Source: Pseudoalteromonas nigrifaciens (GTDB lineage Bacteria > Pseudomonadota > Gammaproteobacteria > Enterobacterales > Alteromonadaceae). Taken from it: a DNA stretch of 64,000 bases. The notes under the pieces are model-generated. The model was given only the letters and a program-made list of their open reading frames with translations. It did no database searches and had not been told where the DNA came from. Location of the stretch: assembly GCF_002221505.1 (NCBI RefSeq), contig NZ_CP011036.1:868001-932000 (forward strand), read 5' to 3'. Both the position numbers and the translations under genes were made by a program. Of the stretch, positions 51,767-61,178 are shown piece by piece; within the stretch, counting starts at the first letter, position 1; each line of letters opens with the position of its first letter.

Positions 51767-53737
51767 ATGATCCCAGAACTTGGTTATTTTTCTTTAACGC
51801 TTGCCATGGTGCTAAGCGTTTTATTATGTGTTTTTCCGCTGTGGGGGGCACATACCGGTAATTTACGCTTAATGCGTGCTGCCCCTTCGTTAGCGGTAGG
51901 GCAATTTGTATTTGTATTTATTTCGTTTGCCGCCCTTATTTATGCCAGCCTTACAAATGACTTTACGGTTGCATATGTGGCGTATCATTCAAGTAGCTCT
52001 TTGCCTTGGTATTATCAAATAACCTCAACTTGGGGTGGGCACGAAGGCGCTATTTTATTATGGTTATTGATGCAAGCAGGTTGGACAGCTGTTGTTGCAC
52101 TGCGCTCTAAAGCACTACCTTGGGTATTGCGTGCTCGTGTACTTGGTGTGCTTGGCTTTTTAGGTGTTGGCTTTATGATGTACACCTTATTGCTTTCAAG
52201 CCCATTTGAGCGTTTATTACCTTATTTTCCGGTAGAGGGGCGCGACTTAAATCCGCTACTACAAGATCCGGGTATGATCATACACCCGCCGTTACTTTAT
52301 ATGGGTTATGTAGGGCTATCTGTAGCGTTTGCTTTTGCAATTGCGGCACTTTTAACTGGCAAGCTAGATAATACTTGGGCCAAATGGTCTCGTCCTTGGA
52401 CTATGACCGCGTGGGGCTTTTTAACTTTAGGTATTACCATAGGAAGTTGGTGGGCGTATTCAGAACTTGGCTGGGGCGGCTGGTGGTTTTGGGATCCAGT
52501 AGAAAACGCATCTTTAATGCCTTGGTTAGTAGCAACGGCGCTATTACATTCATTGAGTGTGACAGAAAAACGTGGTGTATTTAAATCATGGACAGTACTG
52601 TTAGCAATTGCAGCATTTTCACTTAGCTTACTGGGCACCTTTATTGTGCGCTCAGGTATTATTGTATCTGTGCATGCTTTTGCAACTGACCCTGATAGAG
52701 GCTTATTTATACTGGCCTTTTTAGCTATTGTTGTTGGCGGTGCATTAGCACTTTATGGCATGCGCGTATCGCAAGTGCGAAGCGAAGGGCGTTACAAGTT
52801 AGTATCGCGCGAAGTAGCACTGTGGCTAAATAATATATTCTTAGTGGTTGCTACTTTAATTGTATTACTAGGTACTTTATTGCCTATGGTACACAAAGAA
52901 ATGGGCTTAGGCAGCATTTCAATTGGCGAACCATTTTTTAATAAGATGTTTGCAATACTGCTAGTGCCATTTGCTATTTTAATGGGTATTGGGCCGTTTT
53001 TACGCTGGAAGCAAAATAAATGGGCGTTTTTACAAAACAAAATACTAATGGGTGTATTAGTCAGTATTATTATTACCTTTGCTTGGTTATTTTCTAGCTA
53101 TGATGTGATTGCACCGCTTACCTTATTAGCAACCACGTTAGCTGTATGGATTGTAATTACAACAGGTATTGATTTGTACAGTAAAGTTACCGTACATAGC
53201 ACCTTTAAAGAAGGCTTTAAGCGCTTAGGTTTAGGTTATTGGGCTATGGTACTTGGCCATATAGGTATTGCCTTTGTAATTGCTGGCGTAACCCTTACTT
53301 CGGCATACTCGGTTGAGCGCGACGTATCAATGAAACCAGGTGATACGGTGCAGCTTAATCAGTATCAATACCGCTTTGAAGGAGTGAAAAATGTTCGCGG
53401 AGCTAATTACAGTGGCCATGCGGGTGTTGTATCGGTATTAAAAAATGACAAGCTAGTCACTCAGTTACATGCCGAAAAACGCCGTTACGATATTGGCATG
53501 CAGTTTATGACAGAAGCAGCAATTGATGCAGGCTTCACACGCGATTTATACCTAGCGTTAGGTGAGCAATTAAGCGAAGGCGCGTGGTCATTACGAATTT
53601 ATCATAAGCCATTTGTGCGTTGGATGTGGATTGGCGGTATATTAATTTCGTTAGCAGGGTTTGTAATTTTATTTGATAAACGCTATCGCACCTCATCGCC
53701 TCAATCAACAAAAGAAACAGCGGAGAGCGAAGCATGA
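51767..53737 (+). CDS. ccmF: Cytochrome c heme lyase subunit CcmF
   Basis: CcmF joins heme to apocytochrome c with CcmH/I. The 656-residue product is a polytopic membrane protein with the WWD motif GWGGWWFWDPVENASLMPWL and the neighbouring motif TSTWGGHEGAILLW. It overlaps the thioredoxin-like ccmG by 4 bases. Confidence 0.97.
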   Translation: MIPELGYFSLTLAMVLSVLLCVFPLWGAHTGNLRLMRAAPSLAVGQFVFVFISFAALIYASLTNDFTVAYVAYHSSSSLPWYYQITSTWGGHEGAILLWLLMQAGWTAVVALRSKALPWVLRARVLGVLGFLGVGFMMYTLLLSSPFERLLPYFPVEGRDLNPLLQDPGMIIHPPLLYMGYVGLSVAFAFAIAALLTGKLDNTWAKWSRPWTMTAWGFLTLGITIGSWWAYSELGWGGWWFWDPVENASLMPWLVATALLHSLSVTEKRGVFKSWTVLLAIAAFSLSLLGTFIVRSGIIVSVHAFATDPDRGLFILAFLAIVVGGALALYGMRVSQVRSEGRYKLVSREVALWLNNIFLVVATLIVLLGTLLPMVHKEMGLGSISIGEPFFNKMFAILLVPFAILMGIGPFLRWKQNKWAFLQNKILMGVLVSIIITFAWLFSSYDVIAPLTLLATTLAVWIVITTGIDLYSKVTVHSTFKEGFKRLGLGYWAMVLGHIGIAFVIAGVTLTSAYSVERDVSMKPGDTVQLNQYQYRFEGVKNVRGANYSGHAGVVSVLKNDKLVTQLHAEKRRYDIGMQFMTEAAIDAGFTRDLYLALGEQLSEGAWSLRIYHKPFVRWMWIGGILISLAGFVILFDKRYRTSSPQSTKETAESEA

Positions 53738-54303
53738 ATCGTAAGCTTTTAGCTATAGCACCGTTACTGGTTTTTGCTTTTATTTGTGTGTTTTTATTCC
53801 AAGGGTTATTTGCTAACCCGAGGGAAATACAAACAGGGCGATTAGGGCAATCTATGCCAGAATTTAGCCTGCCAGATCTAATGCAAGATAATAAGCTGTG
53901 GAGCAATGAGCAGTTAAAAGGTGAGGTTTATTTATTAAATGTATGGGGTACCTGGTGCCCTACATGTTTAGCAGAGCTAGGCTACTTAACTAAATTGCGC
54001 GAGCAAGGCGTTAAAATTATAGGCTTGTACTATGTGCAAGGTTACGATGCCGATTTTGACGGGCCATTTGATATGCAAGCACTGCGTAGTGACGTAACCA
54101 ATATGCTAACGCGTGCTGGCGACCCATATCAGTTTAATATTTTAGATTTACATCGCACACTGTCGTTAGATTTAGGTGTGTCGGGTGCGCCAGAGACTTT
54201 TTTAGTTGATAAAAGCGGCACCATTTTGTTGCACCATACCGGTGATATAAATCCGCGAGTGTGGCGTGCTAAGTTTGCACCAATTATGCAGGAGCTCAAA
54301 TAA
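53734..54303 (+). CDS. ccmG: Thiol:disulfide interchange protein CcmG/DsbE
   Basis: CcmG is a membrane-anchored thioredoxin that keeps apocytochrome cysteines reduced. The 189-residue product has an N-terminal anchor helix, the active site WGTWCPTCLAEL and the family loop GVSGAPETFLVDKSG. It starts inside the ccmF end (ATGA) and ends on the ccmH start. Confidence 0.96.
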   Translation: MNRKLLAIAPLLVFAFICVFLFQGLFANPREIQTGRLGQSMPEFSLPDLMQDNKLWSNEQLKGEVYLLNVWGTWCPTCLAELGYLTKLREQGVKIIGLYYVQGYDADFDGPFDMQALRSDVTNMLTRAGDPYQFNILDLHRTLSLDLGVSGAPETFLVDKSGTILLHHTGDINPRVWRAKFAPIMQELK

Positions 54304-54764
54304 TGAAGTGGTTGTTATTAACCCTTAGCCTTTTTGTCAGTATGGGGGCGCTTGCTCAGCAAGACCGTTACCAATTTGACAGTAACGAGCAAGCGGTTCG
54401 CTTTGAAGAGCTAACCAAAGAGTTACGTTGCCCTAAGTGTCAAAATCAAAATATTGCCGACTCTGATGCGGTAGTAGCAAAAGATTTACGCGAGCGAGTA
54501 TTAGCTTTAGTAAAAGATGGTAAAACGAAAGACGAAGTAATAGATTATATGATCGATCGTTATGGCTACTTTGTACATTACGATCCACCAGTAACCCCTG
54601 CAACTTTAGTGCTGTGGGTTTTACCGGTATTGATTGTGATTTTTGGTTTTGGTTTTATTGTTATTCGCCAACGCAAAGCATCGGTAAAACAAAGCTGGAG
54701 CAACAACGACGAAGCAATGTTAGTTAAATTAATTGCTAAAAATAAACGTCAGGAGCAAAGTTAA
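54303..54764 (+). CDS. ccmH: Cytochrome c maturation protein CcmH
   Basis: CcmH is an apocytochrome thiol reductant. The 153-residue product has a signal peptide ending ALA, the active-site motif ELRCPKCQNQNIADSDA, and one C-terminal membrane helix (LVLWVLPVLIVIFGFGFIVI). It is the short two-gene form; the TPR part is encoded by the following ccmI. Confidence 0.96.
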   Translation: MKWLLLTLSLFVSMGALAQQDRYQFDSNEQAVRFEELTKELRCPKCQNQNIADSDAVVAKDLRERVLALVKDGKTKDEVIDYMIDRYGYFVHYDPPVTPATLVLWVLPVLIVIFGFGFIVIRQRKASVKQSWSNNDEAMLVKLIAKNKRQEQS

Positions 54765-56006
54765 ATGATTTTAATGTGGGCGTCTTTTGCTTTACTCACA
54801 CTTATTGCACTGTTGTTTGTGATGTTGCCTTTTTTAAAAAAAGAGCGTGTTAAAACCATTACGCACAATGCGAACGCAGAACTTATTAGTATTTATGAAC
54901 AGCGTTTAGTTGAGCTACAAAACGACTTAGAAAACCAGCGAATTGATGCACAAAATTACAGTGAGTCAGTGATCGAGCTCAAACGTCGCTTACTCAATGA
55001 GCTCTCTCCTGAAAAGTCACTTAATAGCCGTGGTAATAATCGTATTTTTGCCTTAACAGGCGGTGCGTTTGTGATTGCCCTAACCGGTATTTTTTACTCT
55101 ATGACCGGTAATCAGCAGCAAATATCGGCTTGGCACGATGCTATGGATAACTTGGCAGAGTACGGTGAGCGAGCTGTTATGCAAAAAGGCGAGCCGCTGA
55201 GTGAAAACGAGCTGCAAGCATTTGCATTGGCACTGCGAACTAAGCTTAGCCAAACGGGGGATGACGAAATTGCTTGGATGTTACTGGGCCGTGTGGCTAT
55301 GTCATTGAACGAATTTGATATGGCGCAGCAGTCGTTTGATAAAGCGTTGCAAATGAATCCTGCCAATATGCAGGTGCTTATTAGTTACAGCCAAGTGCTG
55401 TTACTTGAGGGCAGTGAAGCAAGCATGACACGTGCTGCAGGTATGCTTTCAAAAGTACTGCAAGAAGAGCCGCAAAATTTAGATGCTATTTCTTTATTAG
55501 CACTCATTGCTTACGAACGTAAAGATTGGGTACAAGCAAAAGCAGCGTTTGAAGTATTACTTGCCAGTATGGATAAAGCAGATACCCGCTATAATATGAT
55601 TGCGCAGCGTATTAGTGAGATTGAACAGCAACAAGCACAAAATGTTGACGTTACAAAGAGTGCAGCAATTAAAGTGACAGTAAATGTAAGTACAGAGCTT
55701 AAAAATAAACAACCTGAAAACGGAATTTTATTTGTTTTTGCAAAAGCGTTAAATGGCTCTCCAATGCCAATAGCGGTTGCTAAGCTTAACGAGTATCAAT
55801 TTCCTATTACAGTTGAACTAAGTGATGCAAACTCTATGGTTGCAGGATTAAACTTGTCAAGCGCAGAAGATATAGTTATTACTGCACGTATCTCTAATGA
55901 TGATTCAGTAATGCCAAGTAGCGGTGAGTTAGAAGGGCATTCAGCAGCATTAAAACGTGAAAGTACCCGTCAGTTGCAACTGCAAATAGACACATTAATA
56001 CCTTAA
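54765..56006 (+). CDS. ccmI: Cytochrome c maturation TPR protein CcmI
   Basis: CcmI holds apocytochromes for the heme lyase. The 413-residue product has two N-terminal membrane helices (about residues 2-22 and 95-112). TPR-type repeats (ALQMNPANMQVLISYSQVLL, EEPQNLDAISLLALIAYERK) follow, and then a periplasmic C-terminal domain (VSTELKNKQPENGILFVFAK). Last gene of the ccm operon. Confidence 0.92.
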   Translation: MILMWASFALLTLIALLFVMLPFLKKERVKTITHNANAELISIYEQRLVELQNDLENQRIDAQNYSESVIELKRRLLNELSPEKSLNSRGNNRIFALTGGAFVIALTGIFYSMTGNQQQISAWHDAMDNLAEYGERAVMQKGEPLSENELQAFALALRTKLSQTGDDEIAWMLLGRVAMSLNEFDMAQQSFDKALQMNPANMQVLISYSQVLLLEGSEASMTRAAGMLSKVLQEEPQNLDAISLLALIAYERKDWVQAKAAFEVLLASMDKADTRYNMIAQRISEIEQQQAQNVDVTKSAAIKVTVNVSTELKNKQPENGILFVFAKALNGSPMPIAVAKLNEYQFPITVELSDANSMVAGLNLSSAEDIVITARISNDDSVMPSSGELEGHSAALKRESTRQLQLQIDTLIP

Positions 56007-56015
56007 GGATACGCG

Positions 56016-56747
56016 ATGTTAAAACATGGTTTAATTTATATATTTTTGTTAGTGCTGGCCGGGTGTGCACAAGTACCTGATAGCCAAAAGGACGAGCGCG
56101 ATCCACTACAAAATATTAACCGCCCAATATACGACTTTAATATGGATGTTTTAGACACATACATACTAAGACCGGCCGCCGTAGGGTATATCACGGTGAC
56201 CCCTGTACCAGTGCGTCAAAGCTTAGTGCATTTTACCAATAATATTAGTGCGCCGGTAGATATGATCAACGCCGGTTTACAGGGTAAACCAGGTAATGCC
56301 AGTGTTAGCTTAGCACGTTTTTTAGTTAACTCGACCGTAGGTGTTTTTGGTTTATTTGATGTGGCCAGCTCATTAGGGCTAGAACATGTAGATGAGGATT
56401 TTGGGCAAACATTAGGTGTATGGGGTGCAGGTGATGGTGCTTACTTGATGCTACCTGCTATGGGGCCTTCTACAGCGCGTAACTTAACCGGCGATGTAGT
56501 TGATAACTTTGTTTTACCTGAAATAGCGTTAACTACACCACAAACAATTTTAGTGTTTGCGTTAAAAGCTGTTGAGGCCCGTGCATCACTAATTGCGCAA
56601 GAAGGTTTATTGAACGATTCACTAGACCCTTACTTATTTATTAAAGATATTTATTTTCAACGCCAATTATACGAACTTTACGACGGTAACCCGCCAATCA
56701 AAGAAGAGCCTGATGACTTTGATGAAGATTTTTTAGAAAGTTTGTAA
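56016..56747 (+). CDS. mlaA: Outer-membrane lipid asymmetry lipoprotein MlaA (VacJ)
   Basis: MlaA removes phospholipids from the outer leaflet of the outer membrane. The 243-residue product has a lipoprotein signal with LAGC (cysteine 17) and the family stretches DPLQNINRPIYDFNMDVLD, RFLVNSTVGVFGLFDVASSL and EDFGQTLGVWGAGDGAYLML. The start is 9 bases after ccmI, so it may share that transcript. Confidence 0.95.
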   Translation: MLKHGLIYIFLLVLAGCAQVPDSQKDERDPLQNINRPIYDFNMDVLDTYILRPAAVGYITVTPVPVRQSLVHFTNNISAPVDMINAGLQGKPGNASVSLARFLVNSTVGVFGLFDVASSLGLEHVDEDFGQTLGVWGAGDGAYLMLPAMGPSTARNLTGDVVDNFVLPEIALTTPQTILVFALKAVEARASLIAQEGLLNDSLDPYLFIKDIYFQRQLYELYDGNPPIKEEPDDFDEDFLESL

Positions 56748-56755
56748 ACCTATTA

Positions 56756-56782
56756 AAAACGCCAGCAATGCTGGCGTTTTAT
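56756..56782. terminator. Bidirectional terminator between mlaA and the EAL-HDOD gene
   Basis: AACGCCAGCA and TGCTGGCGTT form a perfect stem with a very small loop, with A and T runs on the two sides. It suits both converging genes. Confidence 0.85.
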
Positions 56783-56810
56783 TTTCTCATTAGTGATTAG
56801 AAAGTTGTTA

Positions 56811-58034
56811 TTAAACATTGCTCATTAACTGCATTTGCTCGTTCACCCAGCTAATTGCTTCGTGGTAAGCATCGGGTACTTTATCATCTAAACCAAGTTG
56901 TTGGCTGATCTGATTAGCTGCCTGCCAATTGCCTTGCTCATAAAACTTAACCAAGTTTAAGTAGCTTGCAAGCAAGCCCTCGTCATTAAGTAAAGCGGCT
57001 TTAATCTCATTAGATAATGGCAGCTTTTGCATCACACTTTGCATACTCTCATCTAATATAGCATCCATAAGCGACATCATGCCGGTTAAAAAAACCATTC
57101 CTGTGTCTTTAAACTTACCATGCGAAATAGCCAGTAACTCACTAAAACGCGCCCGAGTGAGCGATAACCTAATTAGCTCCATAGGCTTATCTGTTGAAAC
57201 TTGCGCTGCAAATAATAAAGATAAAAGCTTTTTAATTTCATTGGCACCAAGGGTGATAAGCGCTTGTTTTATTGTGCTTATTTTTGCACGTCTAGCAAAT
57301 GCTGCAGAGTTTGAATAACGCAGTAACTTATAAGATAGATTTACATCTCGCTCAAATATATCGGTGATCTTTTTTAGATCCATATCAAGCGTTGAGGTCT
57401 CATAAAGTAGTTCGGCTAATGTCATACCAGAGGGGGGAAGCGCTTTACTTTGGATCATCTCTGGTTTTGAAAAGAAAAACCCTTGAAAATAATCAAAGCC
57501 AAGTTCCAATGCTTGGTTATACACCTCATGGGTTTCAACTTTTTCAGCAAGTAATTTTAGATGTGGATAAGGTTTTAAATCATCAATAATTGTTTTAATT
57601 GTTTCTATATTACAGGTTAAAAAGTCAATTTTTATAATATCAATAAATGGATAAAAGTGGCGCCACACAGGTTGATGAATGTAGTCGTCTAAGGCTAATG
57701 TATAACCTTTTTCTTTTAAGTCTTTAACAATAGCAAGTAAACGCTTACCAGGTTGCACCGTTTCGAGTATCTCTACCACCACAGCGTCTTTACTCAGTAA
57801 AGTAGGGTAGCCTTTTAGTAAAGTTTCTAGAGTAAAATTGATATATGCTGGTTTATTGTCAGTTAAATCCTCAAGGCCAAAATTAAACTGGCTGCCTTCT
57901 ATTAGGCGTGTTGTTGCCTCATCTCCATCTATATCGGGAAACACGTTATTTACACCATCACGAAATAGTAATTCATAGCCAATAAGCTTTTTATCGCGAT
58001 CTAAGATCGGTTGGCGTGCAGCGTAAAAGTACAT
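56811..58034 (-). CDS. EAL-HDOD signalling protein (YuxH/CdgJ-like)
   Basis: The 407-residue product joins an EAL domain (about 1-200) to an HDOD domain (about 200-390, DLKKITDIFERDVNLSYKLL). It lacks GGDEF, signal and membrane parts. The EAL signature reads GYELLFR. Residues matching VVEILE, LDDY, IKID, AEKVE and QGFFFSKP are kept, but the loop after the DD pair (DDYIHQPVW instead of DDFGTG) is altered, so c-di-GMP hydrolysis is uncertain. CdgJ of V. cholerae, of this architecture, affects motility. Confidence 0.88.
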   Translation of the reverse strand: MYFYAARQPILDRDKKLIGYELLFRDGVNNVFPDIDGDEATTRLIEGSQFNFGLEDLTDNKPAYINFTLETLLKGYPTLLSKDAVVVEILETVQPGKRLLAIVKDLKEKGYTLALDDYIHQPVWRHFYPFIDIIKIDFLTCNIETIKTIIDDLKPYPHLKLLAEKVETHEVYNQALELGFDYFQGFFFSKPEMIQSKALPPSGMTLAELLYETSTLDMDLKKITDIFERDVNLSYKLLRYSNSAAFARRAKISTIKQALITLGANEIKKLLSLLFAAQVSTDKPMELIRLSLTRARFSELLAISHGKFKDTGMVFLTGMMSLMDAILDESMQSVMQKLPLSNEIKAALLNDEGLLASYLNLVKFYEQGNWQAANQISQQLGLDDKVPDAYHEAISWVNEQMQLMSNV

Positions 58035-58343
58035 AAAAAATTCCGTATAGATAAAAAATAACTATTGATTGTAACAATATATGGCAAAACATTAAAAATA
58101 GCATGATGTAAATAAGCTTATCTTAGATTAATAACATATTTTTAATAAGTTACAGAAATTTTGACTTAAATATATACGATTTGTTTGTTTTTAATTCACT
58201 AAAGTTGACATGTTGGAATTTTAACTATTACCCATGCTATAGTGACAGAGAATGGTTTTTATCCCAATACTGTCTTAACTATAATATTTTAAGAGTCATT
58301 ATTTGGATCAAAAGCCTGTTGCAATTTATTAGTGGAGGCGAAT

Positions 58344-59867
58344 TTGGAAACAGGAATGATTATTTCACTAGCATTATACTTTGTTGTAATGCTAGGTATA
58401 GGATTGTATGCATTTAAGCAATCAACCAGCGATGTTTCAGGTAACATGTTAGGGGGCCGTAATTTATCACCAAGTGTTGCTGCGCTATCTGCAGGTGCAT
58501 CTGATATGAGCGGTTGGTTACTTATGGGCCTTCCCGGCGCTATGTATCTTTTTGGTTTGAGTAAGGTTTGGATTGCGATTGGTTTAGTACTTGGTGCTTG
58601 GGCAAATTACTTCTTAGTTGCACCTAGGCTTCGTGTTTACACTGAAAAAGCAAATGATTCAATTACGATCCCGGATTATTTTGCAAATCGCTTTGCGGAC
58701 AATAAGAATATATTACGTGTTATTTCAGCTATTGTTATTATTGTTTTCTTCACACTTTATACCTCATCTGGCGTGGTTGCTGGTGGTAAGTTATTTGAAA
58801 ATTCATTTGGAATGAGCTATGAAGTTGGCCTTTATGTTACTACTGGCGTTGTAGTACTTTATACGCTTTTTGGTGGTTTTTTAGCGGTAAGTTTGACCGA
58901 CTTTGTACAAGGTTGCATTATGCTTATTGCGCTATTAGTCGTACCAATAGTAACGTTTACTATGCTTGATCACCCAGTAATGGAAACGCTCGCTAATGCA
59001 AGCTATGACCTGTTACTTATCTCGCCAAAGGCCAGTGAAGTTCACTCTCTAAATATGCTAGATTGGTTTGCTGGTGGCTCTACCATCGCAATTATTTCTG
59101 CGTTAGCTTGGGGCTTTGGTTACTTTGGTCAGCCTCATATTATAGTACGCTTTATGTCGGTACGTTCAGTTAAAGATATTCCAGCAATGCGACGCATTGG
59201 TATGTCTTGGATGACATTATCTGCAATAGGCGCAGTACTAACTGGTTTATTTGGGGCAGCCTTCATACTAGAAAATGAAATGCCGATAAATGATAAAGAA
59301 ACAATATTTTTAGTGCTATCTGAATTGGTTTTTCATCCATTGATTGCTGGCTTTTTATTAGCAGCTATTTTAGCGGCTGTAATGAGTACTATCTCTTCAC
59401 AATTGCTAGTGTGTTCAAGCTCGTTAACTGAAGACTTTTATAAAATATACCTGCATCGCGAAGCCTCTCAAAAAGAGCTGGTTTTTGTTGGGCGTATTAG
59501 TGTGGCATTAGTTGCTATGTTTGCTATTTACTTAGCTTACGATAGAGATAGTTCTATTTTAGACTTAGTGAGTAATGCGTGGGCAGGCTTTGGCGCTGCA
59601 TTTGGACCACTCGTATTGTTTAGCCTTTACTGGAGAAGAATGAACTTTGCTGGCGCCTTAGCAGGCATGTTAGTGGGGGCTTCAACAGTACTTATATGGA
59701 TATACGCACCAATTACCATTAATGGTGCGAGTTTAAGTAGCGTTATTTATGAAATAGTCCCAGGCTTTATTTTATCAAGTATTGCGATTGTATTAGTTAG
59801 CTTAATGACCAATGAGCCAGCTAAAGAAATTACAACCTTATTTGATGAAGTAGAACAAGAACTATAA
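58344..59867 (+). CDS. putP: Sodium/proline symporter PutP
   Basis: PutP takes up proline with sodium. The 507-residue product is a typical SSS-family protein with about 13 membrane segments and family motifs GGRNLSPSVAALSAGASDMS, GWLLMGLPGAMYL and WGFGYFGQPHIIVRFM. The TTG at 58344 is chosen because GGAGG lies 5 bases upstream. The GTG at 58332 would place that site inside the gene. The upstream gap 58035-58343 shows only AT-rich DNA with a possible extended -10 (TGCTATAGT). Confidence 0.93.
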   Translation: METGMIISLALYFVVMLGIGLYAFKQSTSDVSGNMLGGRNLSPSVAALSAGASDMSGWLLMGLPGAMYLFGLSKVWIAIGLVLGAWANYFLVAPRLRVYTEKANDSITIPDYFANRFADNKNILRVISAIVIIVFFTLYTSSGVVAGGKLFENSFGMSYEVGLYVTTGVVVLYTLFGGFLAVSLTDFVQGCIMLIALLVVPIVTFTMLDHPVMETLANASYDLLLISPKASEVHSLNMLDWFAGGSTIAIISALAWGFGYFGQPHIIVRFMSVRSVKDIPAMRRIGMSWMTLSAIGAVLTGLFGAAFILENEMPINDKETIFLVLSELVFHPLIAGFLLAAILAAVMSTISSQLLVCSSSLTEDFYKIYLHREASQKELVFVGRISVALVAMFAIYLAYDRDSSILDLVSNAWAGFGAAFGPLVLFSLYWRRMNFAGALAGMLVGASTVLIWIYAPITINGASLSSVIYEIVPGFILSSIAIVLVSLMTNEPAKEITTLFDEVEQEL

Positions 59868-59880
59868 AAAGTTATAAACA

Positions 59881-59916
59881 AAAAAAGGGAGTAACTTAGG
59901 TTACTCCCTTTTTTTA
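59881..59916. terminator. Bidirectional terminator between putP and yebG
   Basis: AAAAAAGGGAGTAAC and GTTACTCCCTTTTTTT form a 15-bp stem around TTAG. It serves both converging genes. Confidence 0.9.
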
Positions 59917-59927
59917 TGCAAAATTTA

Positions 59928-60245
59928 TTAACTCGCTTTTTTGTCGCTACTTTCTTCTATGGGTGCAACATTATCTGCTTTTTTGCCTTTTACAGCAGCT
60001 TTAGGGGCTATAGGCTCTTTACCACCTTTTAATATTGTCATGAAGTCATCTTTACTTTTTGCCATTTCTAAAGCGAGTGACTCTACTTGTTGCTCACTTA
60101 ATGGTACATCAACTTTTTCTAGCAAAATTTCAAGCGACTCTGCAATATCGAGCATTTTATCATAGGCATCAGCTTCTTTTTTGGTAGTAAACGTCATGCG
60201 CTCGACTCCGTTTCGTTCTACAACATATTTAACAACAACAGCCAT
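59928..60245 (-). CDS. yebG: SOS-induced protein YebG
   Basis: The 105-residue product closely resembles E. coli YebG: MAVVVKYVVERNGVERMTFT, TKKEADAYDKMLDIAESLE and the charged C-terminal tail ending KKAS. YebG is a DNA-damage-induced protein of unclear function. A LexA box lies 52 bases upstream of its start, agreeing with SOS control. Confidence 0.9.
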   Translation of the reverse strand: MAVVVKYVVERNGVERMTFTTKKEADAYDKMLDIAESLEILLEKVDVPLSEQQVESLALEMAKSKDDFMTILKGGKEPIAPKAAVKGKKADNVAPIEESSDKKAS

Positions 60246-60297
60246 GATTTCTCCTGCTTACTTGCGTGGCATATAGTATATATAAACCATTAGATTA

Positions 60298-60313
60298 CTG
60301 TTTTTATGTACAG
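60298..60313 (-). promoter_or_regulatory. LexA (SOS) box of yebG
   Basis: CTGTTTTTATGTACAG matches CTGT-N8-ACAG exactly, with flanking TA on each side. It lies in the yebG promoter region. The divergent 315-base gap 60246-60560 holds nothing else that was recognised. Confidence 0.88.
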
Positions 60314-60560
60314 TACAAGTTTGTGCCTAAATTTGCAAGTCCCCTAATTAATATTAAGTGATAATAGTTGACAACAAAGATTAACTTTACTTTATTTAAC
60401 TTAATCACTTTTGTGTACCGTTGCAGTTAAGGATCTCACAGGGAGTGAATGTTAGGTTTAAGTATTTAATAAAGTGCAGGTGTAAAAAGCCTTTTGCGTT
60501 ATGACTTAAACATATAAACAACAAAGTAAATGTTCATGTATGAACAAAAAAGGAAGAAAG

Positions 60561-60860
60561 ATGAAAAAACTAAAATATAGTATTTTAGCTGCAGCTTTTT
60601 GTATGTTGCCAGTAACTCTTACCTACGCAAATGTTGATACCTCAGCAATAACTCAGCAAGTAAAACAGGCGGCTTTAAATATTAATACTGCTGATGTTAG
60701 CCAGCTATCTAAGCTCCCTGGTATTGGTAAGAAAAAAGCACAAGCTATTATAGATTATCGCGAAGCAAAGGGTAACTTTACATCGTTAGAGGATTTGAAA
60801 ATGGTAAAAGGTATAGGTAAAAAATTAGCTGCAAAGCTTGAAGGTAAGATTTCGTTTTAA
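60561..60860 (+). CDS. ComEA-like helix-hairpin-helix protein
   Basis: The 99-residue product from ATG 60561 has a signal peptide ending TYA and one ComEA-type helix-hairpin-helix unit: LNINTADVSQLSKLPGIGKK followed by KAQAIIDYREAKGNF and LKMVKGIGKKL. Such small secreted proteins bind double-stranded DNA and in Vibrio retain DNA in the periplasm during uptake. AGGAAG precedes this ATG. The frame is also open from ATG 60540, which lacks a ribosome-binding site. Confidence 0.88.
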   Translation: MKKLKYSILAAAFCMLPVTLTYANVDTSAITQQVKQAALNINTADVSQLSKLPGIGKKKAQAIIDYREAKGNFTSLEDLKMVKGIGKKLAAKLEGKISF

Positions 60861-60865
60861 GTTAA

Positions 60866-60889
60866 AAAGGGCGCGTTAAGCGCCCTTAG
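60866..60889. terminator. Terminator between the comEA-like gene and the dsbB operon
   Basis: AAGGGCGC-GTTAA-GCGCCCTT. The T run is on the minus strand, so it mainly ends the dsbB operon. The stop codon of the minus-strand gene lies in the loop. Confidence 0.8.
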
Positions 60890-61178
60890 TATATTGGGTT
60901 AATGCTTCACATAAATGCTTTTTAGCAAAGTTAATCTCAATTGGAGTCGTTAGTAGTGGGTAACACAACCCACCGAGTAGTAAAAAAGGGATGAGTAACC
61001 AGCCTTCAAATACGGCAAATATTAAAAACAGCGGACTGAGTAATAATAATTTTATAATACGAAGTAGTACTTTATTAACAGGTGAAAGCATACTTAAAGA
61101 AATCGCTATAACAGCTTGTCTGTCACGTATTTTTAAATGTTTTAGAGCATTAATTTGGCTTGAAAAAAACACAAGCAT
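60876..61178 (-). CDS. Small membrane protein of unknown function
   Basis: The 100-residue protein has a basic cytoplasmic-looking N-terminal part, two closely spaced hydrophobic segments (about residues 38-57 and 60-76, including LLLLSPLFLIFAVFEGWLLI) and a hydrophilic tail. No family was recognised with certainty. It starts on the dsbB stop codon (TAATG), so the two are co-translated. That hints at a role linked to DsbB or simply to membrane proteins. Confidence 0.7.
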   Translation of the reverse strand: MLVFFSSQINALKHLKIRDRQAVIAISLSMLSPVNKVLLRIIKLLLLSPLFLIFAVFEGWLLIPFLLLGGLCYPLLTTPIEINFAKKHLCEALTQYTKGA

